Notes: generated by a model from the letters alone, not told the origin. Shown: positions 1 through 8,210, numbered from the stretch's first letter. The stretch: DNA of 64,000 bases from Hyphomicrobium sulfonivorans (GCF_013306565.1 NZ_PZPO01000002.1:198501-262500), one strand, 5' to 3'. Program-made: numbers and translations.

Positions 1-25
1 AGCGCCACAAGTTTGCGGAATGCGG

Positions 26-1243
26 TCATGGCTTTTGCCCCGTTCGCGCCGAAAGCGTATTGGCCAGCTTGCATTTGCTGAAGCCGGCTTCTTTGAACAG
101 CTCTTCCACTCCGCGCTTTGCATCAGCCGCGTTGGCGCTAGCGAAGGCGGCGCAGCCGACGCGAGGTTTGCTGCAGCACATAACTGCGAAGACATCGTCC
201 AGGTTGCCAGTGACCGCAGGCTTGTTTCCGCATGCATCCGATGTCGATCTGCATTGCTGCATCGACAACTCGCTTGCAACCTGTACCGACGGCCCCCAGA
301 CGACACGCGACGTATGGTGCTCCGTCGGCGTGTAGGCTGCGAAAATCCCGCTGGTTGCGGGGACGCTGGAAGTTTCAGCCGATGTTTCGTTGGGCGGTGT
401 TTCGCTGCCAGGATTTTTCTCTGCGGGGCTTTCGTCGAGAGGCGCAGCCATTGCCGTGGCGAGCAGCTTCAGGTCACTGCCGGTGAGATCTTGCGCTTGC
501 AGACGTTGCAGAGATGCGGCGCACGCTTGTCGCTCGGGGTCGTACTCCACGCAACGTGCGTAGTCGCTTCTCGCGCGGAAAATCAGCTGTAGCTTTTCAT
601 AGATGGCGCCGCGCGTTTCGTAGACGTCAGCCTGATCGGGCGAGCGCGGTTCGGTGCTTTTTGTCAGCAGATTAAAAGCCATGTCGGCATCCCGAAGAGC
701 GGAGTTGTCGAGATTGAGTTCGGACAGCGCCCTGGCGCGACCCGTGTAGGCAAATATGAAATCGTCATCGCGATTGATGTATGCGGTGTAGTCAACCACC
801 GCGTTGGCGAATTGTCCGCTGCCGAGATGGGCGTTTGCGCGGTGATACAACCCGCGGAGATTACGCCTGTCGTTGAGAAGCTGGTTTGCGTCGGCGATGG
901 CAGCATCGAAGCGGCCCAGGCGAAAATTGACGTGGCTTCTTGCGGTGAGATTAGCCTCCTGGTCGGTGTCCTGAAGCAGCGCCGCGTTTAGGTCGCTCAG
1001 CGCCTTTTCATACTGACGCGCGGTAGCGTACAGCATACCACGCTGGCTGAGTGCAGCTGCGTTAGTTGGATCTTTGGTGAGGATGCGCGTGCAGGCGACG
1101 ATGGCCTCGATGCCTTCGCCCTCGCATTCCTTTGCTTCTTCTAGCGCATACGCAACCGAAGTTACCAAAAGCAACGCGAGCACCGCTTTGCCTGCTTGCT
1201 TCAGCGCAAAGGCGATGCGCGCGCGGACTTCCCCCAACAACAT
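26..1243 (-). CDS. exported TPR-repeat protein with Cys-rich C-terminus
   Basis: The 405-residue product begins with a hydrophobic segment (about residues 14-33, ending VTSVAYA) that reads as a signal peptide, so it is probably periplasmic. Residues 40-260 hold consecutive tetratricopeptide-like helical repeats, for example NAAALSQRGMLYATARQYEKA and ARSHVNFRLGRFDAAIADA, which usually act as protein-binding scaffolds. A Pro/Ser/Thr/Glu-rich linker near 270-300 leads to a C-terminal part with six or so cysteines (QQCRSTSDACG, VMCCSKPRVGC, SKCKLA), suggesting a small disulfide-bonded domain. The gene stands alone on the minus strand with only a weak AGGG upstream of the ATG. The partner and role are unknown. 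I am sure it is a real gene, not of its function. Confidence 0.8.
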   Translation of the reverse strand: MLLGEVRARIAFALKQAGKAVLALLLVTSVAYALEEAKECEGEGIEAIVACTRILTKDPTNAAALSQRGMLYATARQYEKALSDLNAALLQDTDQEANLTARSHVNFRLGRFDAAIADANQLLNDRRNLRGLYHRANAHLGSGQFANAVVDYTAYINRDDDFIFAYTGRARALSELNLDNSALRDADMAFNLLTKSTEPRSPDQADVYETRGAIYEKLQLIFRARSDYARCVEYDPERQACAASLQRLQAQDLTGSDLKLLATAMAAPLDESPAEKNPGSETPPNETSAETSSVPATSGIFAAYTPTEHHTSRVVWGPSVQVASELSMQQCRSTSDACGNKPAVTGNLDDVFAVMCCSKPRVGCAAFASANAADAKRGVEELFKEAGFSKCKLANTLSARTGQKP

Positions 1244-1478
1244 GATTTTTGCCCTATCACACGAGCCAAACAGGCGCTGGAAAGATGCGTCGGGAATGGC
1301 CGTTGTTCAGTGAAAACGAGCAGTAAAGTAATGTAGTAATTGAGGCTTCAGAATATTATCCGCGCACGAACTTTTCAATGACGGTTTTCATACGGCGAAG
1401 CTGTCGCGCGCCGGGCCGACGATATGATTGGTAGGGAGTTGGGGCGGCAGGCGAGGGCGGTGCAATTGATGTAACTGT

Positions 1479-1925
1479 CTAGGCCATCTGTTTGGCGATG
1501 CGGGCGATGGCGGCTTCGGCCACCTCTTCCAGCTCTGGCAGCAGCACGACGCTTTCCTGCTCGTTGGGGTCGGTGCGCGCAATGACGGCGGAGATGGGTT
1601 TGTCGGTGAGGTTGACCGGCAGATGCGGCACGCCGGCGGGGATGTAAAACAGGTCTCCGGCTTTGGTGAGAATGTGATGCTCCAGGTTGTCGCCATAGAG
1701 CGTCAGGCCCTCGCCATCCAGAATGTAGATCGCGGTTTCGTGGCTCTCATGCATGTGCGCCTTTGCGCGACCACCGGGCGGGATGGTGAGCAGGTGCATG
1801 CAGATGGCCTGCGACCCGACAGTCTCGGCGGCGATGCCGGCGAAGTAGGTTAGCCCCTGCTTGCCGTCATAGGTATCGCTGGGCCGGATCAACCGGCAGG
1901 TCGGTTTTGTCGGTTGCTCGCCCAT
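1479..1925 (-). CDS. cupin-domain protein
   Basis: This 148-residue protein is a single-domain cupin. Cupin motif 1 is seen as PPGGRAKAHMHESHETAIYILDG, here broken by the usual His-x-His and downstream Glu metal ligands, and motif 2 as GDLFYIPAGVPHLPVN with its conserved His. Such proteins are small beta-barrels that bind a divalent metal and act as isomerases, dioxygenases or sugar-binding sensors; nothing in the sequence selects one. It lies downstream of the TRAP permease genes on the same strand, separated by about 150 bases holding a dispersed repeat, so co-transcription is possible but not shown. The start at the ATG ending at 1925 gives a family-typical length. Confidence 0.85.
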   Translation of the reverse strand: MGEQPTKPTCRLIRPSDTYDGKQGLTYFAGIAAETVGSQAICMHLLTIPPGGRAKAHMHESHETAIYILDGEGLTLYGDNLEHHILTKAGDLFYIPAGVPHLPVNLTDKPISAVIARTDPNEQESVVLLPELEEVAEAAIARIAKQMA

Positions 1926-1971
1926 CAGATGCGCCTCCAGTGACGATCAGCACACGTCTCGAAGTACAGCT

Positions 1972-2072
1972 TAGGGCCGTTCCGTTTGTTATAGAACAAC
2001 GAAACAGCTCCAATTTGTTTGCCGCCCTTCTCATCGGAAAACAGGTGCCCACTTTTCCGGAAGCGCTCCAGC
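1972..2072 (+). repeat. dispersed intergenic repeat R1, copy 1
   Basis: This stretch shares a long diffuse motif with 4665-4773 and, inverted, with 63238-63339. The shared landmarks are GCCGTTCCG, AACGAAAC, TTTGTTTG, CTTCTCATCGGAAAAC and CCCACTTTTCCGGAAG. The order is the same in each copy. It fills the gap between the cupin gene and the dctM stop codon and ends two bases before that stop. Similar palindromic elements are common between genes in Rhizobiales. Confidence 0.75.
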
Positions 2073-2073
2073 C

Positions 2074-3885
2074 TTACGGCTTCACCTCACCGGGCTTCAC
2101 GAGATCGGGAGGCACGGACATATCCAGTGTTGGCGCCCCGGGGCCAGTGGTGTCGGGCGGTGGGGCGCCGGGGATTGACGGCGGATACGGCGGCAGGTGG
2201 AAGCCTTCGCTTTTGAATGCGGGCGCTGCCCCGCCGGGTGCGGTTACAGCCGCGGGGCGGTGGGCCGACGGCGGCGGATCGTGCCGGACGAGGCCGGGGA
2301 AGGCGATCAGCAGCGCCACGACGAAAAGCTGGATGCACAGATAGGGGAGCGCGCCCCAGTAGATCTCGGCCGTCGTGACCGGTGGCATTCTCTGGCCGGT
2401 GACCTTGTCGATGTAGGGAGCGCGCGGCGCGACGGAGCGCAGGTAAAACAGTGCGAAGCCGAACGGCGGATGCATGAAGCTGGTCTGCATGTTCACAGCC
2501 AGGATGACGCCGAACCAGATCAGGTCAATGCCGAGCGCTTCCGCAGCTGGCGCCAGCAGCGGCACGATGATGAACGCGAGCTCGAAGAAGTCGAGGAAGA
2601 ACGCGAGGAAGAATACCAGGATGTTGACGAAGATGAGGAAGCCCACTTCGCCGCCGGGCAGCGACGTAAGCAGGTGCTCCACCCACAGGTGTCCGTTCAC
2701 ACCGTAAAAGGTGAGCGAGAAGATGCGCGCGCCGATCAGGATGAACATCACGAACGCCGACAGCTTGGCGGTCGATTGCGCGGCGGAACGCATGATCTCG
2801 AAGTTGAAGCGGGCGCGATTGCCCTCGCTGTATCGCTTGCCGAGCGCGAGCAGCATGGCGCCGACCGCGCCCATGGCGCCGCCCTCGGTTGGGGTGGCGA
2901 CGCCGATGAAGATGGTGCCCAGAACCAGGAAGATGAGCAGCAGCGGCGGCACCATGACGAACACGACATGCTCGGCCAGAGACGACAGGAACTGCGGTCC
3001 GCCCACAAGGCGTAGCAGCCAGTTGATGCCCGCGACGATGACGGCGAAGCAGACACCGAGCGTCATGGTGAGAACGACGAAATCGGCGCCGCGATAGTGA
3101 GTCTGAAGCATGATGAGCAGCGCAGTCACCGCACAGATGCTGGTGAGTACGACAAGTGACGTGGATCCGCGGCTGCCATCGGGTTGACGGTAGCGGATGG
3201 CTTCGACCGGCAGGCCGGGCGCAGCCGATTTCCAGATGAACGCCACCGCGAACGCGAACGTGGCGTAAAGGCTGGTGAGAATAAGCGCCGGAACAAGCGC
3301 GCCGGTGTACATGTCGCCAACGGAGCGGCCGAGCTGGTCGGCGAGCACGATCAGCACAAGCGACGGCGGGAAGATCTGCGCGAGTGTACCCGAGGCGGCG
3401 ATGGTGCCGGCGGAGAAGCGCCGATCATAGCCATAGCGCATCATGATGGGCAGCGAGATGAGGCCCATCGAGATGACGGAAGCGGCGACAACGCCGGTGG
3501 TGGCGGCAAGCAGTGCGCCGACGAAGATGACGGCGAAGGCGAGGCCGCCGCGCACGCTGCCGAACAACTGGCCGACCGTTTCGAGCAGATCCTCGGCCAT
3601 GCCGGAGCGTTCGAGTATCAGCCCCATGTAGGCAAAGAAGGGGATGGCCAGCAGCGTGTCGTTGGTCATCACGCCGAAGATGCGTTCGGGCATGGTGCCG
3701 AGCAGCGGCCACGACAGATTGATGGCGCCGCCGGAGTAGGGCGCAAGCTCGACGCCGATGACAAAGAACACGAGGCCGACGGCGGCAAGCGAGAACGCGG
3801 CCGGATAGCCGAGCAGCAGAAACAGCACCAGCGCCGCGAACATGATCGGCGCGAGGTTCTCGGCAATGAACGGCAGCAGCATCAA
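2074..3885 (-). CDS. TRAP transporter large permease (DctM-like)
   Basis: The 603-residue product is the large membrane subunit of a tripartite ATP-independent periplasmic transporter, the channel that couples ion flow to uptake of an organic acid or similar solute. Many hydrophobic segments alternate with conserved loops such as FFAYMGLILERSGMAEDLLE, TTGVVAASVISMGLI, FPPSLVLIVLADQ and GVATPTEGGAMGAVGA, all DctM hallmarks. It is longer than classical DctM proteins of about 430 residues: an extra hydrophobic region lies near residues 220-310, and a Pro-rich hydrophilic tail of about 75 residues ends the protein. It is transcribed with the small subunit just upstream. No DctP binding-protein gene is present nearby, so the substrate cannot be predicted. 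Confidence 0.93.
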   Translation of the reverse strand: MMLLPFIAENLAPIMFAALVLFLLLGYPAAFSLAAVGLVFFVIGVELAPYSGGAINLSWPLLGTMPERIFGVMTNDTLLAIPFFAYMGLILERSGMAEDLLETVGQLFGSVRGGLAFAVIFVGALLAATTGVVAASVISMGLISLPIMMRYGYDRRFSAGTIAASGTLAQIFPPSLVLIVLADQLGRSVGDMYTGALVPALILTSLYATFAFAVAFIWKSAAPGLPVEAIRYRQPDGSRGSTSLVVLTSICAVTALLIMLQTHYRGADFVVLTMTLGVCFAVIVAGINWLLRLVGGPQFLSSLAEHVVFVMVPPLLLIFLVLGTIFIGVATPTEGGAMGAVGAMLLALGKRYSEGNRARFNFEIMRSAAQSTAKLSAFVMFILIGARIFSLTFYGVNGHLWVEHLLTSLPGGEVGFLIFVNILVFFLAFFLDFFELAFIIVPLLAPAAEALGIDLIWFGVILAVNMQTSFMHPPFGFALFYLRSVAPRAPYIDKVTGQRMPPVTTAEIYWGALPYLCIQLFVVALLIAFPGLVRHDPPPSAHRPAAVTAPGGAAPAFKSEGFHLPPYPPSIPGAPPPDTTGPGAPTLDMSVPPDLVKPGEVKP

Positions 3886-3911
3886 TCCCCCTTCTGGTCC
3901 GCTGGCGGCGC

Positions 3912-4511
3912 TTAGTTGTGTTTGCCGGGTGGCGGGGCAAGGATTGGAAGCTCTGATGCTTCCGATGCCTGCTGCTGGGCGGTGGCGGGTGTGTCGCGGT
4001 CGTCCGGCAGATCACCGCGCATGATGGCGATGCGCTTGATCAGCTCGGAGATGCCTTGCGCAAACAGCAGCCAGAACGCAATCGGGATCAGAAATTTGAT
4101 CGGCCACTGCGGCAGGCCACCGTAGTTGGATGACTGTTCGTTCTGCTCCCATGACATCATGGCGAAGCCCCACGACGTGTAGGCAATGAGCGCCGCTGTG
4201 GGCAGCAGGAAGAACGTGTGCCCGATCAGTTCAATGATGTTGCGCGTTCGTTTGGACAGCCGCTCGTTCACGATGTCGATGCGGATGTGCTCGTTGATGG
4301 CGAGCGTCCAGGGGGCTGCCAGAAGGAACACGGCGGCGAAAAGCCACCATTGCACTTCGAGCCACGCGTTGGAGCTGCTGTCGAGCAGCTTGCGCACGAC
4401 GGCGTTGCCGGCACTGATGACGGCGGCGACGATGACCAGCCAGGCAACGGATTGGCCGATGATGCGAGTGGCGTTGTCTATCCAGCGGCTGAGCGCAAGC
4501 AGCGCTCGCAT
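3912..4511 (-). CDS. TRAP transporter small permease (DctQ-like)
   Basis: This is the four-helix small membrane subunit that pairs with DctM. Hydrophobic segments and the conserved NAVVRKLLDSSSNAWLEVQWW region, with EVQWWLFA and INEHIRIDI, match the DctQ family. The start is taken at the ATG at 4511 (199 residues) because AGGGAGAG lies directly upstream at normal spacing; the frame stays open to an ATG at 4595, but that would add a charged 28-residue extension without a ribosome site. A Pro/Ala-rich cytoplasmic tail ends the protein. The gap to dctM is 26 bases, so the two are one operon. Confidence 0.9.
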   Translation of the reverse strand: MRALLALSRWIDNATRIIGQSVAWLVIVAAVISAGNAVVRKLLDSSSNAWLEVQWWLFAAVFLLAAPWTLAINEHIRIDIVNERLSKRTRNIIELIGHTFFLLPTAALIAYTSWGFAMMSWEQNEQSSNYGGLPQWPIKFLIPIAFWLLFAQGISELIKRIAIMRGDLPDDRDTPATAQQQASEASELPILAPPPGKHN

Positions 4512-4652
4512 GCATCTCTCCCTGATCTTGGTGCGCCAGTTTTTTTGACGCCCATCCTGTGGCGAACGAGCTGGCATTGTTGCAAGGCTGCTCAATTCGG
4601 TGTGGCATCCTATATCGATGCCAGTCCGTGACTTCCAGTAAAGCCTCTGACA

Positions 4653-4671
4653 CTCTAGAATGACTCTAGAG
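4653..4671. promoter_or_regulatory. 19-bp perfect inverted repeat between divergent genes
   Basis: CTCTAGA and TCTAGAG flank a 5-base spacer, between the dctQ start on the minus strand and the mrp gene on the plus strand. The position would suit an operator. However, its right arm overlaps the edge of repeat R1 copy 2, so it may simply be the end of that element. Confidence 0.35.
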
Positions 4672-4773
4672 CCGATCTGATTTAGCGGAAACGCGGAACG
4701 GCTCTACGATTTTATTTGTTTGGCCGTACTTCGCATCGGAGAAACCGGTTCCCACTTCTTTGGAAGCCACGCT
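4665..4773 (+). repeat. dispersed intergenic repeat R1, copy 2
   Basis: Same element as at 1972-2072, in the same orientation. It carries TAGCGGAAACGCGGAACGG, TTTATTTGTTTG, CATCGGAGAAACCGG and CCCACTTCTTTGGAAG in the same order. It lies in the 5' region of the Mrp-like gene and supports placing that gene's start downstream of it. Confidence 0.75.
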
Positions 4774-4780
4774 GTTCAAT

Positions 4781-4828
4781 CGTGCTTCTTATCGGAAAAC
4801 CGGGATCCACTTTTCGGAAGTACTCCAG
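4781..4828 (+). repeat. dispersed repeat R1, partial tandem copy
   Basis: Only the right half of the element is repeated here: GTGCTTCTTATCGGAAAAC, then CCACTTTTCGGAAG and CTCCAG. It directly follows copy 2, suggesting partial tandem duplication or nested insertion. Confidence 0.65.
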
Positions 4829-4867
4829 GCGATCCTCCCTCGCCGCCTATGCCCCCTGGAGCTGGAA

Positions 4868-6490
4868 ATGACTGTTTCGAAGACGCAGGTTCTCGACGAG
4901 CTGCGCCGTATAAAAGGCCCTGATCTGGAAGGGAATATCGTGGATCTCGGGCTGGTGTCTGAGGTGCTGCTGAAGGACGATCGCGTTTATTTTTCCATCA
5001 CTGTGCCGGCGGCGCGCGCCGAAGAGCTTGAGCCGCTGCGCCAGGCCGCGGAGACGGTGGTTAAGGCGCTGCCGGGCGTCGCGGGTGTGAGCGCGGTGCT
5101 GACCGCGGAGGCGACGCGTCCGCAGGCAGCGCCCGCGGGCCGGGCGCCGGAAAGTGCGCGGGTTGCGCAGGCGCGGGCGCAGGGTGTGGGCCTGCAGGGC
5201 GGCAACGGCGGCGGGCAGGGACATTCGCACAACCACGACCATGGGCATGACCACGGTCACGACCATAAGCACGATCATTCGCACGGCCACAGCCACGGTC
5301 CGGTCGGCGCATCGGCAACTCCGCCGCCGGGTGCAGAAACCGGCAAGCGCGAGCTGCCGGAGGTGCCGGGCGTCAAATCGCTGATCGCGGTTTCGTCGGG
5401 CAAGGGCGGCGTCGGCAAGTCGACGGTGGCGGTGAACCTGGCGCTGGGCATGGCGGCCGCGGGCAAGAAGGTGGGCATCCTCGACGCCGATATTTTCGGA
5501 CCGTCGCAGCCGCGCCTGCTTGGCCTCAAGGGTCAGCCTCAGGTTGTGAAGGGCAAGACGCTGAAACCGCTGGAAGGCTATGGCCTGAAGGCGATGTCGA
5601 TGGGCTTCCTCGTCGATGAGGAAACGCCGGTGATCTGGCGCGGTCCGATGGTGGTTGGTGCGCTCAACCAGATGCTGCGCGATGTGGCATGGGGCGAGGA
5701 TGGCGATCTTGACGTGCTCATCATCGATATGCCGCCGGGCACGGGCGACGTGCAGCTGACGATGGCGCAGCAGGTGCCGCTATCGGGCGCGGTGGTGGTT
5801 TCCACGCCGCAGGATCTGGCGCTGATCGACGCCCGCAAGGGTTTGGCGATGTTCCGCAAGGTGGGCGTGCCGGTGCTGGGCATCGTCGAAAACATGAGCA
5901 CCTTCATCTGTCCGAAGTGCGGTGAGCGCTCCGACATCTTCGGCCACGGCGGCGCCCGCAGCGAGGCTGAGCGTCTGGGCGTGCCATTCCTGGGCGAGGT
6001 GCCGCTGGATATGGACGTACGGCTGCGGTCCGATATCGGTCAGCCGGTGACGGCAACGCTGCCTGACAGCGAGCACGCGCGCATTTTCAAGGACATCGCC
6101 AAGCTGACGCTGCAGGAGCTGGATCAGGCGAAGCAGAACGCTGTGCGCCCGCCCCGGCTGGAGATTACCGGCGGCGGCACGGGACTGATCGTCGAGTTCG
6201 CCTGCAAGACCCGCTATGAGTTCACATCCGAGATGCTGCGGGTGATGAGCCCGTCGGCGGAGGTGCAGGGGCATTCCCCGGACCAGCGGGTGACCGTGGG
6301 CGGCAAGCGTAGCGTGAAGATCAAGGATCTGCGCGCGGTCGGTAACTATGCGGTGCGCATCTCGTTCGACGATCGCCACGACACCGGCCTTTATACGTGG
6401 AGCTACCTGCAGCAGCTTGGTCGGGAAAAGGAAAAGCGCTGGACGAAGTATCTTGAGGAGCTGGGCGAGAAGGGCCTGAGCCGGGGTTGA
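4868..6490 (+). CDS. Mrp/HCF101-type Fe-S carrier ATPase with DUF59 and DUF971 domains
   Basis: The 540-residue protein has three parts. Residues 1-80 form a DUF59/MIP18-like domain (VLDELRRIKGPDLEGNIVDLGLV). Residues 117-142 are a His/Gly/Asp-rich linker. Residues 160-415 form the Mrp/Nbp35 P-loop ATPase, with the deviant Walker A SSGKGGVGKST near 177, GILDADIFGPSQP, and a CPKC pair near 348 expected to ligate a bridging Fe-S cluster. Residues about 425-530 form a DUF971 domain (LRVMSPSAEVQGH, VGNYAVRISFDDRHDTGLYTW). The family transfers Fe-S clusters to apoproteins. DUF59-Mrp-DUF971 is the architecture of plant chloroplast HCF101; many bacterial Mrp/ApbC proteins lack the last domain. The start at 4868 follows GGAG and leaves the upstream repeat outside the gene. 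Confidence 0.92.
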   Translation: MTVSKTQVLDELRRIKGPDLEGNIVDLGLVSEVLLKDDRVYFSITVPAARAEELEPLRQAAETVVKALPGVAGVSAVLTAEATRPQAAPAGRAPESARVAQARAQGVGLQGGNGGGQGHSHNHDHGHDHGHDHKHDHSHGHSHGPVGASATPPPGAETGKRELPEVPGVKSLIAVSSGKGGVGKSTVAVNLALGMAAAGKKVGILDADIFGPSQPRLLGLKGQPQVVKGKTLKPLEGYGLKAMSMGFLVDEETPVIWRGPMVVGALNQMLRDVAWGEDGDLDVLIIDMPPGTGDVQLTMAQQVPLSGAVVVSTPQDLALIDARKGLAMFRKVGVPVLGIVENMSTFICPKCGERSDIFGHGGARSEAERLGVPFLGEVPLDMDVRLRSDIGQPVTATLPDSEHARIFKDIAKLTLQELDQAKQNAVRPPRLEITGGGTGLIVEFACKTRYEFTSEMLRVMSPSAEVQGHSPDQRVTVGGKRSVKIKDLRAVGNYAVRISFDDRHDTGLYTWSYLQQLGREKEKRWTKYLEELGEKGLSRG

Positions 6491-6692
6491 GCCCCGGCAA
6501 ATGGGGCCGATCTGATACTTTTTTGGGTGGGGTGATGGCGGTGCGTGCCACGATCCACCCTTGACTTGCGCCCGTTTCTTCTCAATCCTTTTGCGCTATT
6601 GTAGCCTGTTTCTATGCCGGTTCAGCTCCTGGGAGCTTGCCCGGCTTTCCGCGTAGAAACGGATTTATCGAAGCAATTCAAGGAGACGCAAC

Positions 6693-7307
6693 ATCCGCCG
6701 ACCAATGCGAGCCGCGCCCGAGCGCGAGCCATCCGGCCCCCGGATCAATGAGGCAATCCGGGCCCGCGAAGTGCGATTGATTGACGAAGACGGACAGAAC
6801 GTAGGTGTGGTGAGCCACGCCGATGCGCTCGAGCGGGCCCAGAATGCGGGCCTGGATCTCGTGGAGATCTCGCCTGAGGCGACGCCGCCCGTTTGCAAGA
6901 TCCTCGATTATGGAAAATTCAAATTCCAGTCGCAGAAGAAGGCAGCCGAGGCGCGCAAGCACCAAAAGACCGTTGAGATCAAAGAGATCAAGATGCGTCC
7001 GGCGATCGACGACCACGACTATGATGTGAAGATGCGGTCGATCAAGCGGTTCTTCGAAGAGGGCGACAAGGTAAAGGTTACCCTGCGCTTCCGTGGCCGC
7101 GAGATGGCGCATCAGCAGCTCGGCATGGCTGTTCTGCAGCGGGTGAAGAGCGATCTGGGCGAAGCCGCCAAGGTCGAATCCGAGCCGCGTCTGGAAGGTC
7201 GTCAGATGGTCATGGTGCTGGCGCCGTCGCCGTCGAGCATCAAGGCAGCGCCGAAGCCGAAGGTTGAGGCCGAGGCAGCACCGACGCCTGCTCCGGTCGA
7301 AGAGTAG
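6693..7307 (+). CDS. infC: translation initiation factor IF-3, probable AUC start
   Basis: IF-3 binds the 30S subunit, prevents premature 50S joining and checks the start codon. The product (204 residues from 6693) has the N-domain ([19 protein letters not shown]), a Lys-rich linker, and the C-domain ([36 protein letters not shown]), then an Ala/Pro-rich tail. The first ATG is at 6705, but AAGGAG at 6680-6685 is about 19 bases from it. An in-frame ATC at 6693 lies 7 bases after that site and gives I/M-RRP, matching the MRRP start usual in alphaproteobacterial IF-3. A non-AUG start is the known device for IF-3 autoregulation (AUU in E. coli). Product certain; exact start inferred. Confidence 0.95.
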   Translation: MRRPMRAAPEREPSGPRINEAIRAREVRLIDEDGQNVGVVSHADALERAQNAGLDLVEISPEATPPVCKILDYGKFKFQSQKKAAEARKHQKTVEIKEIKMRPAIDDHDYDVKMRSIKRFFEEGDKVKVTLRFRGREMAHQQLGMAVLQRVKSDLGEAAKVESEPRLEGRQMVMVLAPSPSSIKAAPKPKVEAEAAPTPAPVEE

Positions 7308-7310
7308 TGT

Positions 7311-7338
7311 TCAAAGGTTAGCCCAAGTTAACCTTTGA
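7311..7338. promoter_or_regulatory. inverted repeat downstream of infC
   Basis: TCAAAGGTTA and TAACCTTTGA form perfect 10-bp arms around an 8-base loop, a few bases after the infC stop. No T-run follows, so it is not a standard intrinsic terminator. It heads the roughly 240-base leader of rpmI-rplT, where L20-mediated control operates in other bacteria; that role here is only a possibility. Confidence 0.5.
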
Positions 7339-7343
7339 CCGCT

Positions 7344-7371
7344 TGCCGTTTACTGAAGGCGCTTCTATAAG
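7344..7371 (+). promoter_or_regulatory. possible promoter of rpmI-rplT
   Basis: TTGCCG at 7344-7349 and TATAAG at 7366-7371 are separated by 16 bases and lie about 175 bases before rpmI. This is a visual match to a housekeeping promoter and nothing more. Confidence 0.3.
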
Positions 7372-7545
7372 GACGCCGAAGCCGCCCGGCGGGGCATGCC
7401 GTGGCGGCTGCTATTGCTTTGACAAGCCTCAAATAGGCGACCCCTCCCGCACAGGGAGTTTCCCGACCGGATCTGCACCGAATTGATCGGTGCCGCGCCG
7501 GACGCGGAATGAGGGTTTGCCGCGAGTTAGAAAGGATCGAGCCAA

Positions 7546-7746
7546 ATGCCCAAGATGAAGACCAAGAGCGGCGCCAAAAAGCGCTTCAAGATGACGGGTA
7601 CCGGCAAGGTGAAAGTCGCTGCTGCCGGCAAGCGTCACGGCATGATCAAGCGGACTTCGAAGTTCATTCGCGATGCGCGCGGCACCATGGTGCTGAGCGA
7701 GTCGGATGCGAAGATCGTCAAGAAGTACATGCCTTACGCACGCTGA
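7546..7746 (+). CDS. rpmI: 50S ribosomal protein L35
   Basis: The 66-residue product is the full-length basic L35 protein of the large subunit. It begins [20 protein letters not shown] and carries the conserved [18 protein letters not shown] core. AAAGGA lies about ten bases before the ATG. It precedes rplT by about 70 bases, the usual infC-rpmI-rplT order, and the long leader after infC allows separate or autogenous control. Confidence 0.97.
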   Translation: MPKMKTKSGAKKRFKMTGTGKVKVAAAGKRHGMIKRTSKFIRDARGTMVLSESDAKIVKKYMPYAR

Positions 7747-7819
7747 GCCCAGGCACGTGATTTTCAGTCACGTGCTCGACCAGCAAGACCCTATTCACGT
7801 CATCTAACGGAGCAGCATC

Positions 7820-8191
7820 ATGGCACGCGTCAAGCGCGGTGTTACCGCCCATGCCAAGCACAAGAAGGTTCTGAAGGCAGCCAAGGGTTACTATGGCCGC
7901 CGCAAGAATACGATCCGCGTCGCAAAGCAGGCCGTCGAAAAGGCACTGCAGTATCAGTATCGCGACCGCAAGAATCGCAAGCGTACGTTCCGCGCCCTGT
8001 GGATCCAGCGCATTAACGCAGCCGTGCGTGAGCATGGCATGACCTATGGCCGATTTATCGATGGTCTGAACAAGGCCGGCATCGAGATCGACCGCAAGGT
8101 TCTGGCCGACCTCGCTGTCAAGGACGCTGCTGCGTTCAAGGCGCTGGCCGATCAGGCTGCCGCCGCTGTGCAGAACGCCGCCGCTGCCTAA
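7820..8191 (+). CDS. rplT: 50S ribosomal protein L20
   Basis: The 123-residue product is full-length L20, a primary 23S rRNA-binding protein needed for early 50S assembly. It shows [20 protein letters not shown] at the N-terminus, then [31 protein letters not shown] and the globular C-domain ([20 protein letters not shown]). An Ala-rich tail ends it. CGGAGCAG precedes the ATG. In other bacteria L20 represses its own operon by binding the leader mRNA. Confidence 0.97.
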   Translation: MARVKRGVTAHAKHKKVLKAAKGYYGRRKNTIRVAKQAVEKALQYQYRDRKNRKRTFRALWIQRINAAVREHGMTYGRFIDGLNKAGIEIDRKVLADLAVKDAAAFKALADQAAAAVQNAAAA

Positions 8192-8210
8192 GCCTAGTGC
8201 GCGAAGCACT

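Noticed and set aside
2197-3915. Long plus-strand open frames opposite dctM
   Set aside because: They are antisense to a clear membrane protein and consist of biased Arg/Asp/Glu-rich residues typical of high-GC shadow frames.
4760-4867. Upstream ATG extension of the Mrp-like protein
   Set aside because: The extension is coded by repeat R1 and lacks a ribosome site; 4868 has GGAG and the family start.
5219-5310. CATGACCACGG-type short repeats as a satellite
   Set aside because: They are codon repeats for the His-rich linker of the Mrp-like protein.
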